Shown: positions 17,928-26,825, counted from the stretch's first letter. The stretch is DNA of 37,245 bases from Saprospiraceae bacterium (GCA_028284395.1 JANQRV010000125.1:1-37245), one strand, 5' to 3'. Notes: generated by a model not told the origin, from the letters alone. Made by a program: numbers and translations.

Positions 17928-20396
17928 TCAGGCGTTGTTTTTTTGATGGTGCAATTTCAAATATTTTTTCCGATGCAAAAGCTTTGCCAAATCGTTAACT
18001 GCCAGCCGATTAACTTCCAGCAATCCATTGGACTCCCTCTTCAACAGACCGATATTGATCAGTCGTTGAAGAATCGTACTATAGGTAGTTGAAAAAGCCG
18101 GGCCAAATAATTTTCGCAAACGATATTCACTGGTTTGTCTTTCCATCAATACGGTAAAGAGGAGCAGAAGGGAGTCGGCCCCTTGAATATTTGGCAGGCT
18201 GTAAATCGATTTAAACTCAAATTCAACCTGCTCCTCATCAATTTTCTTAATGGAGGAGGCCCAACCATTTAGCGCATCTCCAATGTTCCCATCGGCATTG
18301 ACATGAACTCTTTTGGCCATTTTGCGGAACTTCCTCGGGCCAACTTCGCGCCCTTTGGATTCCATTAATTTCTTATGCGTGGCTCCATGCCTGATCAATA
18401 TGGCTTCCTCTATTTCTTGTCCGGACATCCGGTCTAAGTTGATCTCCGCTTGAAAAACTCGATCAGAATCGTGAAACTGATCCAGATGCGCCTTCGTCCA
18501 ATTATTCATTGCAACGAGAAAAAACATTCTGGTGGAATGACTATCGATGAATTTTTGCAGTGCTTTTACATTCTGACTGAATGGGATGGTTGCACTGGTC
18601 CATAGTTCCAAATCATCGATCCAGATCAAAGGCCGGGTATTCAAGCTGTACTTTCGGATGTACTTCAAGACTTCTCCAAGATCAAAACCGGTTGATACTC
18701 TTCTTCCGGGAAGGATTAGATCCTCTTCGGGCCTTAATTTTATGGTGCGATCGGGAAACAATCGATTGACGACCATTTCCCCCATAAAGGATTTCCCGGA
18801 GAGGCGTTGTCCGGTCAGTGCCACTGCCCCACGAAATCCTTCCTCCCAACTCTTGACCAAGTTGGCAATGTGGCTGAGCTCGTTCTCTCGGCCCACCCAA
18901 AAAGACTCTCCCACGTATCCTCTCGTCAAGAAAATGCTGGTATAGTTACTGTTTTCTGGATCTACCTGTCGACTTTGAAGGTAGCGAACTGTCCTTTCTG
19001 CAATCGAAAAAGAATCTTCTAATTCTACTCGTTTTCTAAATTTACGGATACTTTCCACTTGTTTGGAAAACCAATTCTGTGTTCGCCCCAGGAGTTTGTC
19101 CTGATCAATCATGAATTGATTAAAGGAAACCTGGATTGGCACGGGAAGAAAATCATGCGATGTATTGAACAAATTTGAAATCCTAAACTCCTTATCAATG
19201 CGACCGGTAATCATAGATTTCAATTTAAATAGTTCTTCCGCAGTTTTCGCGATCTTCTGTATGAATGTAATTAGCGGTTGTGACAAATCAAGCGTTTTAA
19301 AATCCGGTGTTTTCCCTTCTTTTAACTCATTTGTCAACAATACTGCACGATTCCGAATGTTCACCAATGAAGTATTTTCTTCAGCTTTAATCAGAGCCGT
19401 AAGATCCCAGATCTCATATAAGATAGGCAAGACCTCAGACTCTAACCAACGTTGTACCAATTTTTGAAAAGGAATTTCCTTGAATTGTACCCAGCCCAAG
19501 CTAGTGCTAACCGGCACTTGTCGTTTCTCGGAAAACTTTTGAATTTCCTGCTCCAATTGACTATTGAAAGATCTTCGATATTCAGGCACTTCCAACTCTT
19601 CCTCCAAACTCTCCAAATGGGTAACAACCTTGCCCGGCCGGGGTGGATCTTCGGCAATCGACTCTCGAATAAAACGAATGGTGGATTGGGTATTTCCCTT
19701 GATTTTTTCGATATGTTCTTCACACCCGTCCATGGTTTTCCCGATCAGTGCATCGATTTTAATAAATATCGCTGAGGTTGACTCAAAATCGCGAAACTCA
19801 TCCAGTAATTGCTGACATTGTTGGTGAACGGCAACAATCTGCTCGCGATAAACGGGCCAGGGGTTCTGCTGTAACATCCAGTTACCGATTCTTCGCTCCT
19901 TACCGTATCGGCTAATCCTGGTGATTCTGATCTCCTCCTCAAAGTAGTCCATCAATTCCTGGGCTGCTGTCATCACCGTTGCCTTTGAAGCCTCATTCAG
20001 TGTTTCTTGATCTTCTATCGTTATCCGCCCGTCAAGTTTCAAGACCTGAGCCCGGTATTGCTCAAAAAAAACATCCCGCCATAGTATGAGAAAGGATTTA
20101 GCCCGATCGGCCCAAAGAAAGTTGATGATACAATGCTCCAAAACCTGCTGACTGCGTTCTTTTGGCAATTGTTCGAGGAATTCAAAACTTTCGTTACCCA
20201 CCAAAATGATTTGACGGGAGATCTCTTCGGCCAACAATGGCATGATCTCCAGATGCTCTGACAATTGTGAATAAGTCCAGGCTTGATCGATAATTTCTCT
20301 CAACGCCGCCTCACAGACTTTCAGCACGCTTTGTGTCGATGCGTTTTCGCTCATTCCATCGTAATTTAAAGAATTCCTTAAACCAATAAAGATCAT
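17928..20396 (-). CDS. Large AAA/STAND-like ATPase of a channel-antiporter operon
   Basis: Up to 822 residues; the ATG at 20354 (MSENASTQ) is an equally good or better start than 20396. The first 500 residues are mostly helical and charged, with no domain I recognise. A P-loop ATPase follows: Walker A LTGQRLSGKSF near 527-537, Walker B PLIWIDDLELW near 589-598, and a sensor-1-like stretch FFLVAMNNW near 625. The C-terminal 70 residues resemble a winged helix (YSTILQRLINIGLLKRESNG). No membrane helices are evident. It is the first gene of the operon with the MscS-like channel and the antiporter, with a 1-bp gap to the channel gene. The likely role is ATP-dependent control of those transport proteins, which is inference. 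A STAND-like sensor is an alternative reading. Confidence 0.82.
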   Translation of the reverse strand: MIFIGLRNSLNYDGMSENASTQSVLKVCEAALREIIDQAWTYSQLSEHLEIMPLLAEEISRQIILVGNESFEFLEQLPKERSQQVLEHCIINFLWADRAKSFLILWRDVFFEQYRAQVLKLDGRITIEDQETLNEASKATVMTAAQELMDYFEEEIRITRISRYGKERRIGNWMLQQNPWPVYREQIVAVHQQCQQLLDEFRDFESTSAIFIKIDALIGKTMDGCEEHIEKIKGNTQSTIRFIRESIAEDPPRPGKVVTHLESLEEELEVPEYRRSFNSQLEQEIQKFSEKRQVPVSTSLGWVQFKEIPFQKLVQRWLESEVLPILYEIWDLTALIKAEENTSLVNIRNRAVLLTNELKEGKTPDFKTLDLSQPLITFIQKIAKTAEELFKLKSMITGRIDKEFRISNLFNTSHDFLPVPIQVSFNQFMIDQDKLLGRTQNWFSKQVESIRKFRKRVELEDSFSIAERTVRYLQSRQVDPENSNYTSIFLTRGYVGESFWVGRENELSHIANLVKSWEEGFRGAVALTGQRLSGKSFMGEMVVNRLFPDRTIKLRPEEDLILPGRRVSTGFDLGEVLKYIRKYSLNTRPLIWIDDLELWTSATIPFSQNVKALQKFIDSHSTRMFFLVAMNNWTKAHLDQFHDSDRVFQAEINLDRMSGQEIEEAILIRHGATHKKLMESKGREVGPRKFRKMAKRVHVNADGNIGDALNGWASSIKKIDEEQVEFEFKSIYSLPNIQGADSLLLLFTVLMERQTSEYRLRKLFGPAFSTTYSTILQRLINIGLLKRESNGLLEVNRLAVNDLAKLLHRKKYLKLHHQKNNA

Positions 20397-20809
20397 TGAT
20401 TATGGACTCAAAAATCAAAATTAGTCACATTTTAAAACTTAAAAGTAGAAAAATGATGAGTAATCATGGTTTGCCAATACTCACACGTAATTATCAACAG
20501 CGATTATTAGTTTCTTACTTACCGGTCGGACCAAGGCTACACCATCCGCAATGGCTTTGGTTGCCACCAACCAGGAAGGACACCGAGCAATAGCTTTCCA
20601 ATCGCCAGAGGGCATGCCCAAAACCTCCGTTTTTTGTTGAGATGTTTAGTGAATTAAGGTAGGAAGTCTTCAATCTAACGACCATAGAGAAGGCCCCGGC
20701 AAGACCATTGCTTAATGCAATGACTAATCTTAAGCAGGAAAAGGAAAGCAGGAATGAAAGTCCGAACCATGCCAAGTTTCTTACTCCGTAGGAATGTATA
20801 TGTTCCGGC
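20397..20809. other. Intergenic region, no supported gene
   Basis: 413 bp between the ATPase gene start and the DUF2141 gene. Short open frames exist on both strands (for example a minus-strand frame of 86 codons at 20515-20775), but their translations show no recognisable pattern or credible start context. The part nearest 20396 should contain the promoter of the ATPase operon; I cannot point to a convincing one. The GC-richer middle (20520-20640) might be a gene remnant, but I could not identify a parent. Confidence 0.45.
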
Positions 20810-21247
20810 CTATATCTTTTTCAATCGAACCTGGATAACCTGACCATCTTCCTTGAAGTCAAAGCGAGCTGCCTGATATTTTGGAGGTCCGAATCGGCCT
20901 TTGGCATCATTGGAAAACCCAAACGGCTCCTTGGGAATCTTGAAGAAGTTGCTGTCTAACTTCCCGTTGTCGTTTTCATCGTGGAAAAGACTTAGTGCAT
21001 ATTGGCCGTAAGATAAGTCCTTCATCACTACTTTATTATCTTGGATATCCTTTACCGGGACCATATGAACTGCTACCGCTTCATCTCCCAAGAATGTGTC
21101 TGGATCGTCGTATGCAGCGATCATTATTTTACCGGAATTCGACTTCAAGTTACTCAGTATGATTACCAAATTACCAGATTGGCCTTGTAGCACTGAACCA
21201 AAAGCTCCCATGCAAATTATCAGAGCAATTCCGCTAATTCTTCCCAT
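20810..21247 (-). CDS. Secreted DUF2141 family protein
   Basis: 145 residues from the ATG at 21247; a TTG 12 bp upstream is less likely. A signal peptide (ISGIALIICMGAFGSVLQGQ) is followed by a compact beta-sandwich. The family signature is clear: LIILSNLKSNSGKIMIAAY near the start, YGQYALSLFHDENDNGKLD in the centre, then IPKEPFGFSNDAKGRFGPP. DUF2141 proteins are periplasmic or surface proteins of unknown function, common in Bacteroidota and Proteobacteria. The HDENDNGKLD loop looks like a calcium-type acidic turn, which is inference. It lies 75 bp downstream of the radical SAM gene on the same strand and could be co-transcribed with it. Confidence 0.9.
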   Translation of the reverse strand: MGRISGIALIICMGAFGSVLQGQSGNLVIILSNLKSNSGKIMIAAYDDPDTFLGDEAVAVHMVPVKDIQDNKVVMKDLSYGQYALSLFHDENDNGKLDSNFFKIPKEPFGFSNDAKGRFGPPKYQAARFDFKEDGQVIQVRLKKI

Positions 21248-21322
21248 AAGATTTTTCAATTTCCTATCTAAACGAGTAAATGCTCGATTTTCATATTTCT
21301 AGACACCAAGCTTGCGGCGAAA

Positions 21323-22879
21323 CTACAATTCGACCTCCTGTTCCACCTGCTGTCGGCGTACTTTTTTCAGATAGGCATTTGGATCATGGTGAATGGATTC
21401 CTTGGGCAGCCATTCCCAGAAAACCCCCAGATCTTTTCTAATGACATCGATATAATACTGGGGTAGTTGGTCCGATTCTTTTTCGAAAAAGTCACGGAAT
21501 TTATGGTCTGTTTTCAAATGTTTCCGAATGGTTTTGAAGTGTCTGATCCGACCATACCCCTCAGAGGAGATAGCTCGCATCACATTCATCCAACGGGCAG
21601 TGCTATTGGAAGTGGCAGTGGCGCGGCGGTATATAGCTCGGCGCGAGAAAGTATAAGAAGTCACATCGATCACTTTATCGTAAAAGTCGATCCACTCATA
21701 ATTCTTTGGCTTGAGGTTCATCGCCAAATGGTTATTAAGAAAATGGAAAGGAAAAGCTATTAGTCGATCGGCTTTTTGGTATTCTAGGTTTAAAGGAGCG
21801 GCTTCGCCGAAAGCAGTCAGAAGGGAGTAGCCGGGAAAAGCACCGGGCGATTTATCGACGAAGGCTTTTGTCAACTCAAACGGCTCATCACCTTCATCGC
21901 TATCCAACCCCATCACGAAGTTGGCTTGGATATAGGGGATGTACTCAAAGATTTTATTGATATGCGCCGATACTTTATTCACTTTATCCATACCAGCAGT
22001 CCGAGCTACTTTGGACTTCCCACCCAATTCATACCAGGATTCGATTCCCGGCAACATAGCCACAAAATCGGTTTCTTTGAATCGCTTGAGATGTTTCTCG
22101 GTCAAGATGGAAAGACTACTCTCCGCCAGGAAGCGAAAACGACCTTTGGGGGCTACCGATTGAATTGCGTCAATATAATCATTAAACCGAACGCCGAAAT
22201 TCGGGTCGTGCCATGCTACATAGGGCGTCTTAAATTTCGTCATCAAAAATTTAAGATCATCTTTCAGTAGGTCAAAACTCAGTGGTTGGTAGGGCACTTC
22301 GGAATCGATGCAAAACGAACAGGTATACGGACACCCCATACTACCGATCATGGGGACCAATTTGAGTGCTGGTGCTTTCTTCAGAGTTGGCTCAATGAAT
22401 TTCCAACGCTCTCTGATACCTGGTAAACTGCTGGGCTGTTTCTCCGCTGTGAGATGTTTGCCAACCGGTTGTTGGGTCTTACACTCATCCAGAATGGTGG
22501 CGATGACAAATTTGTCGGTAAATCCTGTCACATAATCAAAATATTTGACCGCATCGTCAGGATAACAGCGAGCGTGAGGTCCGCCCAGAACGGTAACGAC
22601 CCCCTGACTCCGAAATAAATTGCTCAATGCATAAGCCAACATGGCTGCCTGGGTAAAGGCACAGATGAATACGAGGTCAATATCCTTTGGGAGTTCATTA
22701 TTGAGGTCCTCCCGCCCAGTATAACAGATCATTCTAACATCGTGCCCTTCCTGCTCGCACCAGGTCGCTACAACTTGGGGCATAATGCTTGCCATATTGG
22801 CATGCATGTATTTAGCCCACAGGGTTTTCTTCGGGCCCTTACTAACGAGGTCGATCACCCCGACTTTCAACTTGGTCAT
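21323..22879 (-). CDS. B12-binding-domain-like radical SAM protein
   Basis: 518 residues. The N-terminal 150 residues have the Rossmann-like layout of a cobalamin-binding domain (VGVIDLVSKG, GHDVRMICYTG, IDLVFICAFTQ, VTVLGGPHARCYP), but I do not see the DxHxxG cobalamin-ligand motif. The radical SAM core starts near residue 178 with MGCPYTCSFCID, the CxxxCxxC cluster motif, and continues with WHDPNFGVRF and FVMGLDSDEGDE. The C-terminal 150 residues are basic and helical with no family I can name. Such class B-type enzymes methylate or rearrange unactivated carbons or modify RNA, lipids or peptides; no substrate can be assigned. No precursor-peptide gene is visible next to it. Confidence 0.88.
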   Translation of the reverse strand: MTKLKVGVIDLVSKGPKKTLWAKYMHANMASIMPQVVATWCEQEGHDVRMICYTGREDLNNELPKDIDLVFICAFTQAAMLAYALSNLFRSQGVVTVLGGPHARCYPDDAVKYFDYVTGFTDKFVIATILDECKTQQPVGKHLTAEKQPSSLPGIRERWKFIEPTLKKAPALKLVPMIGSMGCPYTCSFCIDSEVPYQPLSFDLLKDDLKFLMTKFKTPYVAWHDPNFGVRFNDYIDAIQSVAPKGRFRFLAESSLSILTEKHLKRFKETDFVAMLPGIESWYELGGKSKVARTAGMDKVNKVSAHINKIFEYIPYIQANFVMGLDSDEGDEPFELTKAFVDKSPGAFPGYSLLTAFGEAAPLNLEYQKADRLIAFPFHFLNNHLAMNLKPKNYEWIDFYDKVIDVTSYTFSRRAIYRRATATSNSTARWMNVMRAISSEGYGRIRHFKTIRKHLKTDHKFRDFFEKESDQLPQYYIDVIRKDLGVFWEWLPKESIHHDPNAYLKKVRRQQVEQEVEL

Positions 22880-23068
22880 AGTTGCTACGTTTTGTTATTC
22901 AGTACTTCTTAAAAGTAGGTCTTTAAAGTCGGTCAACGATAAGGATCCAAAAGAAGCTGTTTAAATTTTCTTCGGGTAAGAAACGAAATAAGGATCGCTA
23001 TACCAAATATAAGCTCCAAAAAGAAAATCCGAATTACGACGGCTATTCATCCTATTTTTAGAGCACTC

Positions 23069-23092
23069 AAAGCCACGTTTCGATGGCTTTTT
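23069..23092 (+). terminator. Rho-independent terminator-like hairpin
   Basis: Stem AAAGCCA (23069-23075) pairs with TGGCTTT (23084-23090) across an 8-base loop and is followed by TT C TT C, giving a TTTTT run at the stem end. Only the plus strand has the T-run. No protein gene precedes it on this strand. Confidence 0.5.
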
Positions 23093-23287
23093 CTTCATTT
23101 GCGAATACTAGTTTCCATTCTCACTTACTGCATTGAGATGCAAATTACCATCGACTACCCTCACTCGAAACCGGAGGCGGATATTTTTTTGGAACCAAAG
23201 TCGCAAATTCTGTCCGGAAGTTATCTGCGAAAAATCAATTGAAAATTTCTGGTAGGCCAAAAAAAGAAGTTTTTGGGATCCGTCGCC

Positions 23288-23320
23288 TCAGTCAAACCAC
23301 CAAAGTGGTTAATTGACTGA
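23288..23320. promoter_or_regulatory. Strong imperfect hairpin of unknown role
   Basis: TCAGTCAA (23288-23295) pairs with TTGACTGA (23313-23320), and inside it ACCAC (23296-23300) pairs with GTGGT (23305-23309) around a CAAA loop. The only flaw is a TAA bulge. No T-run follows. It could be an operator or a structured RNA segment, 145 bp upstream of the next gene. Confidence 0.4.
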
Positions 23321-23464
23321 AATTGAAAGGGGTTAGCTTTCTTTTCAGGAAAAGATTGTTTGACGACTTACTACATAAACGTTCTAAACCATATATTAGA
23401 TGCCTGATAGAAATGGCACAACAAAAGTTTTGAGAAAAGCATCCGAATTTAAAAGCTTTTGACC

Positions 23465-23779
23465 ATGAAAGATATTCTTGACCAACCGGAAGTATTTCCC
23501 GAATCCAATTATCGTAGATGGTACTTTCGTTTTTTTCTCTATGCTTCCATTATGACGATTGCCCAATTTGCAATTGCATATTTCTTTGACCCCGGCTCTC
23601 ACAATATCGAACGCTTTGCCAGGAATTACAAGCTGTATACTATTATGCTGTGGAGCTGTCTGATCGCATCAGCTTATTTCCTCTCCAAAAGTCATGGTAA
23701 CCACGAAGAAAAAGGCCCCTTATTTACGGTCACTTTGATTGGTATTTTGCTCCTGACAGCCATCAACCTGCTGCTGTAA
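23465..23779 (+). CDS. Small membrane protein of unknown function
   Basis: 104 residues from the ATG at 23465; the TTG two codons earlier is not needed. Three hydrophobic helices are visible: FFLYASIMTIAQFAIAYFF (about 24-42), LYTIMLWSCLIASAYFL (about 57-73) and FTVTLIGILLLTAINLLL at the very C-terminus. A charged loop GNHEEKG separates the last two. I recognise no family. It is on the same strand as the CIA30-like gene but 248 bp away, so an operon is not certain. Confidence 0.65.
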   Translation: MKDILDQPEVFPESNYRRWYFRFFLYASIMTIAQFAIAYFFDPGSHNIERFARNYKLYTIMLWSCLIASAYFLSKSHGNHEEKGPLFTVTLIGILLLTAINLLL

Positions 23780-24027
23780 GTTATAGCTTAAGAGGCATTT
23801 TGTCCTAATTTATTGCAAAACATTGCTTTCCCTCTACAAATAACATTCCAGCAGGAATTAGTTGACCGGCATAAAAAATAGGAGCTCCGGGAAACAGGCC
23901 CATAAAATAGGATACAGGAAGCCGATTGGGATGCTTCTTAAAGGAAGAATAAGCATTTTACTTGAACAAAATCATTGCAGGGACATTTAATTTACTTTCC
24001 ACAGGCTTAGTGATCAAAGGAAGAACT

Positions 24028-24585
24028 ATGCAATCTAGATATGGTATGCTATCCCTTGTTTTATTTGCCCTTACACTAATTCCCCATTCTCAAGACGATG
24101 AAATGATGCTGTTCGATTTCAAAACAAACGCTCCCTTAATGAATTGGTTTGTCATTGACGATGGCGTCATGGGCGGCCGTTCTCAAGGACAATTTTTCAT
24201 AAATCCTGAAGGAAACGGTATTTTTACCGGTCGGGTCTCCTTGGAAAACAATGGAGGTTTCTCGTCAGTAAGACATCGATTTCCTACCCTTACCACGCAA
24301 CAATATTCAAAGTGCCTGATCAGGTTGAAAGGTGACGGCAAGCGCTATCAATTTCGGGTCAAGTCCAGTATCTATGACCGGCATTCCTACATTTCCTATT
24401 TCCAAACCACTACTGAATGGCAGGTTATTGAAATACCGCTGAAGCAAATGTATCCGACTTTTCGAGGGAGGAAACTAAACATCCCGAATTTCCCGGCAGA
24501 AAAAATGGAGGAAATCGCTTTTCTGGTCGGCAACAAAAAGGCGGAGACCTTTAAACTTGAAATCGACTACATCAGTTTGCAGTAG
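24028..24585 (+). CDS. CIA30-family (NADH:ubiquinone oxidoreductase intermediate-associated protein 30-like) protein
   Basis: 185 residues from the ATG at 24028; a TTG at 23962 in frame would add an unlikely 22-residue leader. The first 20 residues (MQSRYGMLSLVLFALTLIPH) look like a signal sequence. The body shows the CIA30 pattern: FDFKTNAPLMNWFVIDDGVM followed directly by GGRSQGQF near the start, FTGRVSLENNGGFSSVRHRF, then the later strand YQFRVKSS and AFLVGNKKAETFKLEIDYISL at the end. The fold is a galactose-binding-like jelly roll. In eukaryotes the family helps complex I assembly; bacterial members are of uncertain role, so a respiratory function should not be assumed. Confidence 0.85.
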   Translation: MQSRYGMLSLVLFALTLIPHSQDDEMMLFDFKTNAPLMNWFVIDDGVMGGRSQGQFFINPEGNGIFTGRVSLENNGGFSSVRHRFPTLTTQQYSKCLIRLKGDGKRYQFRVKSSIYDRHSYISYFQTTTEWQVIEIPLKQMYPTFRGRKLNIPNFPAEKMEEIAFLVGNKKAETFKLEIDYISLQ

Positions 24586-24621
24586 CATTATAAAGCTTAC
24601 CAAAAAATATTTCAGCAGTCT

Positions 24622-24645
24622 GTAACCATTTCTCTATCTTTTAGT
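24622..24645 (+). promoter_or_regulatory. Weak candidate promoter of the sigma-factor operon
   Basis: GTAACC (24622-24627) resembles the AAC-containing -35 element of many ECF-sigma autoregulated promoters, and TATCTTTT (24635-24642) is one mismatch from the housekeeping TAnnTTTG box. Both lie about 45-65 bp upstream of the sigma gene ATG. Either reading is weak on its own. Confidence 0.2.
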
Positions 24646-24686
24646 AATCACAACAGAAATTCGAAAGAACACTCATAAAAAATGGT

Positions 24687-25220
24687 ATGACTGACGAAGA
24701 AATCATGCAAAAGGTCAGCCAGGATCAATTGGACCAGCTAAGCCTCTTATTCAAACGTTATCACTTAAAGATCTTCAACTATTTCGTGCGAATGACCCGA
24801 GACGAGTCATTGAGTGAGGATCTTACGCAGAATGTGTTCGAACGCATCATACGATACCGAAGATCCTTCCGAGGCGACAAGAGTTTCAAATCTTGGGTTT
24901 ACCAAATTGCCAGAAACATCCATAAGGATCATTTCAGGTTGAATCCGATCCGGATAGATGACTCAATCGGGGTACAGGACCTGGGATTGTCTACCAGCAA
25001 CGAAGATGCCATTCCCGAGGAACGTCGCCAGCAACTTGAGAGAGCCATTGCACGACTCAAACCCGAGTATCGAGAAGTCATTGTCCTGGGATGGATCCAA
25101 AACATGAAATACGCTGAGGTTGCAGAAGTGCTTGGAATTTCCGAGTCCAATGTCAAGGTGCGCATTCACCGAGCCATCAAACAATTGCAAAAACTAATTC
25201 AAAAATCCACCTGCTTATGA
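24687..25220 (+). CDS. ECF-type RNA polymerase sigma factor
   Basis: 177 residues, typical ECF size. Region 2 spans about 20-90: LFKRYHLKIFNYFVRMTRDE, SEDLTQNVFERIIRYR, and FKSWVYQIARNIHKDHFR, the -10 recognition and melting part. Region 4 spans about 112-170 with YREVIVLGWIQNMKYAEVAE and LGISESNVKVRIHRAIKQL, the -35-binding helix-turn-helix. It directs RNA polymerase to a small regulon, often including its own operon. The stop overlaps the start of the anti-sigma gene by 4 bp (ATGA), so the two are translationally coupled. Together with the two secreted proteins that follow, it suggests an envelope-sensing circuit. Confidence 0.95.
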   Translation: MTDEEIMQKVSQDQLDQLSLLFKRYHLKIFNYFVRMTRDESLSEDLTQNVFERIIRYRRSFRGDKSFKSWVYQIARNIHKDHFRLNPIRIDDSIGVQDLGLSTSNEDAIPEERRQQLERAIARLKPEYREVIVLGWIQNMKYAEVAEVLGISESNVKVRIHRAIKQLQKLIQKSTCL

Positions 25221-26002
25221 AAACAGAGATAGAAGACCTTCTGATCGACTACCTCTCGGGAGAATTAGACGATGAAGAAATGAGAAGAATTTCGAAGGAT
25301 TTGCAGAACTCTTCGGAATTAAGAGCCCATTTGGAACGTTTGCGGAATTTGCAACAAGCCGTGATCGACCTACCTACGGTCCATCCGTCCAACGCTTTAC
25401 ATGCAAATTTTGAAGCAATGTTGAAAAGAGAAAAGGAAGCACTGGCTAGGGACCAGAAGATATTGTCAATAAGTCGCTCTAAAACAAATAGGGTACTTTG
25501 GATGGGCATCGCCGCTTCCATCATCCTAGCCATTGGCATATTCATCGGTCGTACCTTGGAATTTCGGTCGCTACATCAGGAACAGATGATCGCGATGCAA
25601 ACGGAATTGGAAAAGACCAAGTCGAATATGGAACAATTAATGCAACAGCAAAGTACACTGAACCGCATTAAAGCAGTTAGCCTTACCTATGAGTTGCCAG
25701 AAATCGACGAAGAAATCATCAGAAATCTTGAACATCTGATCAATACCGATGAAAGTGCCAATGTCCGATTGGCAGCCCTGGATGCTCTTCAACAAATGGC
25801 TAATCAACCTATAGTTAAGGAGGTTTTAGTGAACGCTCTCCTGAATCAGAGTCAACCGGTGGTCCAAATTGCCTTAATCAATGCCCTGGTGGAGCTCAAG
25901 GAAACGGCAGCCATCCCCCACCTTGAAAACCTGATTGAGAATCCGGCTATTCTGGACAAAGTCAAAGACGAAGCCCTAATGGGCAAATTCAAAATTATGT
26001 AA
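25217..26002 (+). CDS. Membrane anti-sigma factor with HEAT-like periplasmic domain
   Basis: 261 residues. The N-terminal 80 residues are helical and acidic (LLIDYLSGELDDEEMRRISKD as anti-sigma start, given here as the leading motif). It contains no cysteine, so it is not a zinc (ZAS-type) anti-sigma factor. One membrane helix (about 94-112, VLWMGIAASIILAIGIFIG) is followed by a short coiled coil (about 118-145) and then about 110 residues with repeated helical units: NVRLAALDALQQMA, QPVVQIALINALVELKE, and TAAIPHLENLIE. These are HEAT-repeat-like. The protein would hold the sigma factor at the membrane and sense something through the periplasmic repeat domain. Coupled by a 4-bp overlap to the sigma gene. 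Confidence 0.88.
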   Translation: MKTEIEDLLIDYLSGELDDEEMRRISKDLQNSSELRAHLERLRNLQQAVIDLPTVHPSNALHANFEAMLKREKEALARDQKILSISRSKTNRVLWMGIAASIILAIGIFIGRTLEFRSLHQEQMIAMQTELEKTKSNMEQLMQQQSTLNRIKAVSLTYELPEIDEEIIRNLEHLINTDESANVRLAALDALQQMANQPIVKEVLVNALLNQSQPVVQIALINALVELKETAAIPHLENLIENPAILDKVKDEALMGKFKIM

Positions 26003-26057
26003 GATTCTAATGCTTAAGCTGACTGAATATAATTTTTCAACTTTTATCAATTAAGAC

Positions 26058-26825
26058 ATGAAGTATTCTAGCATTCTAATATCCTGTTTTTGTATTGCCT
26101 TTTTTAATCTAAAGGCACAGCATCAGATCAATTTGAGTTCCGGTTCGCTAATCATCCAAGAGGTAGACCGAGTTTCCATCGAAGGCCATACCGGCTCCAG
26201 CGTAATCGTAGAGATAGATGGGGATCGGGAAGATACAAAAGACGAAAGGGCAGCTGGACTTAGAGAAATCAGTGCCAGAGGTCTTACCGATAATACGGGC
26301 ATCGGACTTAATAAATCCACTGATGGGAATACCGTTCGAATCGAACAACTTTCTCCTAATAGCAAAACGCGCTATGTCTTTAAAGTTCCTTCCGGAGTAG
26401 CCGTATCTTACGAACATTCAACACATAATGGTAAGACTCTTTATATCAAGGATGTAAAGGGAGAACTGGAGGTCTCTACCCACTACAATAAGATCAAAAT
26501 GGCCAATTGTACCGGCCCCATGGCCATTAATTCAGTATACGGATCTATTGAAGCTGATTTTACTAAAGCAGCCCTACAAAAGGATGTCAAACTCCATTCT
26601 ACGTATCAGCATGTAGATGTAACAGTACCTACCGGCATTAAAGCGGATTTCCGGCTCAATACTTCGTATGGAAAGATGTATACCGACCTCAATCTCGATA
26701 TGAGTCACAGATCGGATGATATGAAAGAAATAAACCCAAGAAAAATCACCGGGTCGTTAAATGGCGGCGGAGTTGATTTTTCCATTACAGCTACCTACAA
26801 AAACATTTACTTGCGAAAAGGATAG
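26058..26825 (+). CDS. Secreted DUF4097-type beta-repeat protein, first of two
   Basis: 255 residues. Signal peptide MKYSSILISCFCIAFFNLKA followed by QHQINLSSG. The mature part has many short beta-strands in the manner of DUF4097 (putative adhesin/bactofilin-like beta-solenoid) proteins: VSIEGHTGSSVIVEIDG, VSYEHSTHNGKTLYIKDVKG, LEVSTHYNKIKMANCTG, INSVYGSIEADFT. The ending SITATYKNIYLRKG is nearly the same as that of the next gene. Gaps of 55 bp to the anti-sigma gene and 24 bp to the next gene place it in the sigma operon. It may be a sensed or sigma-controlled envelope component; function is unknown. Confidence 0.85.
   Translation: MKYSSILISCFCIAFFNLKAQHQINLSSGSLIIQEVDRVSIEGHTGSSVIVEIDGDREDTKDERAAGLREISARGLTDNTGIGLNKSTDGNTVRIEQLSPNSKTRYVFKVPSGVAVSYEHSTHNGKTLYIKDVKGELEVSTHYNKIKMANCTGPMAINSVYGSIEADFTKAALQKDVKLHSTYQHVDVTVPTGIKADFRLNTSYGKMYTDLNLDMSHRSDDMKEINPRKITGSLNGGGVDFSITATYKNIYLRKG

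Larger units (their letters stand above)
22880..23464. other. Intergenic region with two hairpins, no protein gene
   Basis: 585 bp between the divergent radical SAM gene and a small membrane-protein gene. No credible coding frame is seen. It contains a terminator-like hairpin at 23069-23092 on the plus strand and a second, longer hairpin at 23288-23320. A terminator 400 bp upstream of the next plus-strand gene, with no gene in front of it, makes a small RNA (about 22900-23092) possible. Confidence 0.5.

Noticed and set aside
15895..20396. Reading the ATPase-channel-antiporter operon as a known phage-defence system
   Set aside because: I do not recognise a described defence system with this composition, and no other defence gene, integrase or mobile element is nearby. 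It is kept only as a hypothesis.
20515..20775. Minus-strand frame of 86 codons between the ATPase and DUF2141 genes
   Set aside because: The translation shows no domain pattern, and is rich in Ser, Leu, Gly and Cys like a random frame. A gene remnant cannot be excluded.
21323..22879. Radical SAM gene as part of a RiPP (modified peptide) cluster
   Set aside because: No short precursor-like frame, transporter or recognition element is seen next to it; the N-terminal domain is cobalamin-binding-like, not a peptide-recognition domain.
23962..24027. TTG-initiated N-terminal extension of the CIA30-like protein
   Set aside because: The ATG at 24028 directly gives a signal-like N-terminus; the extension has no support.
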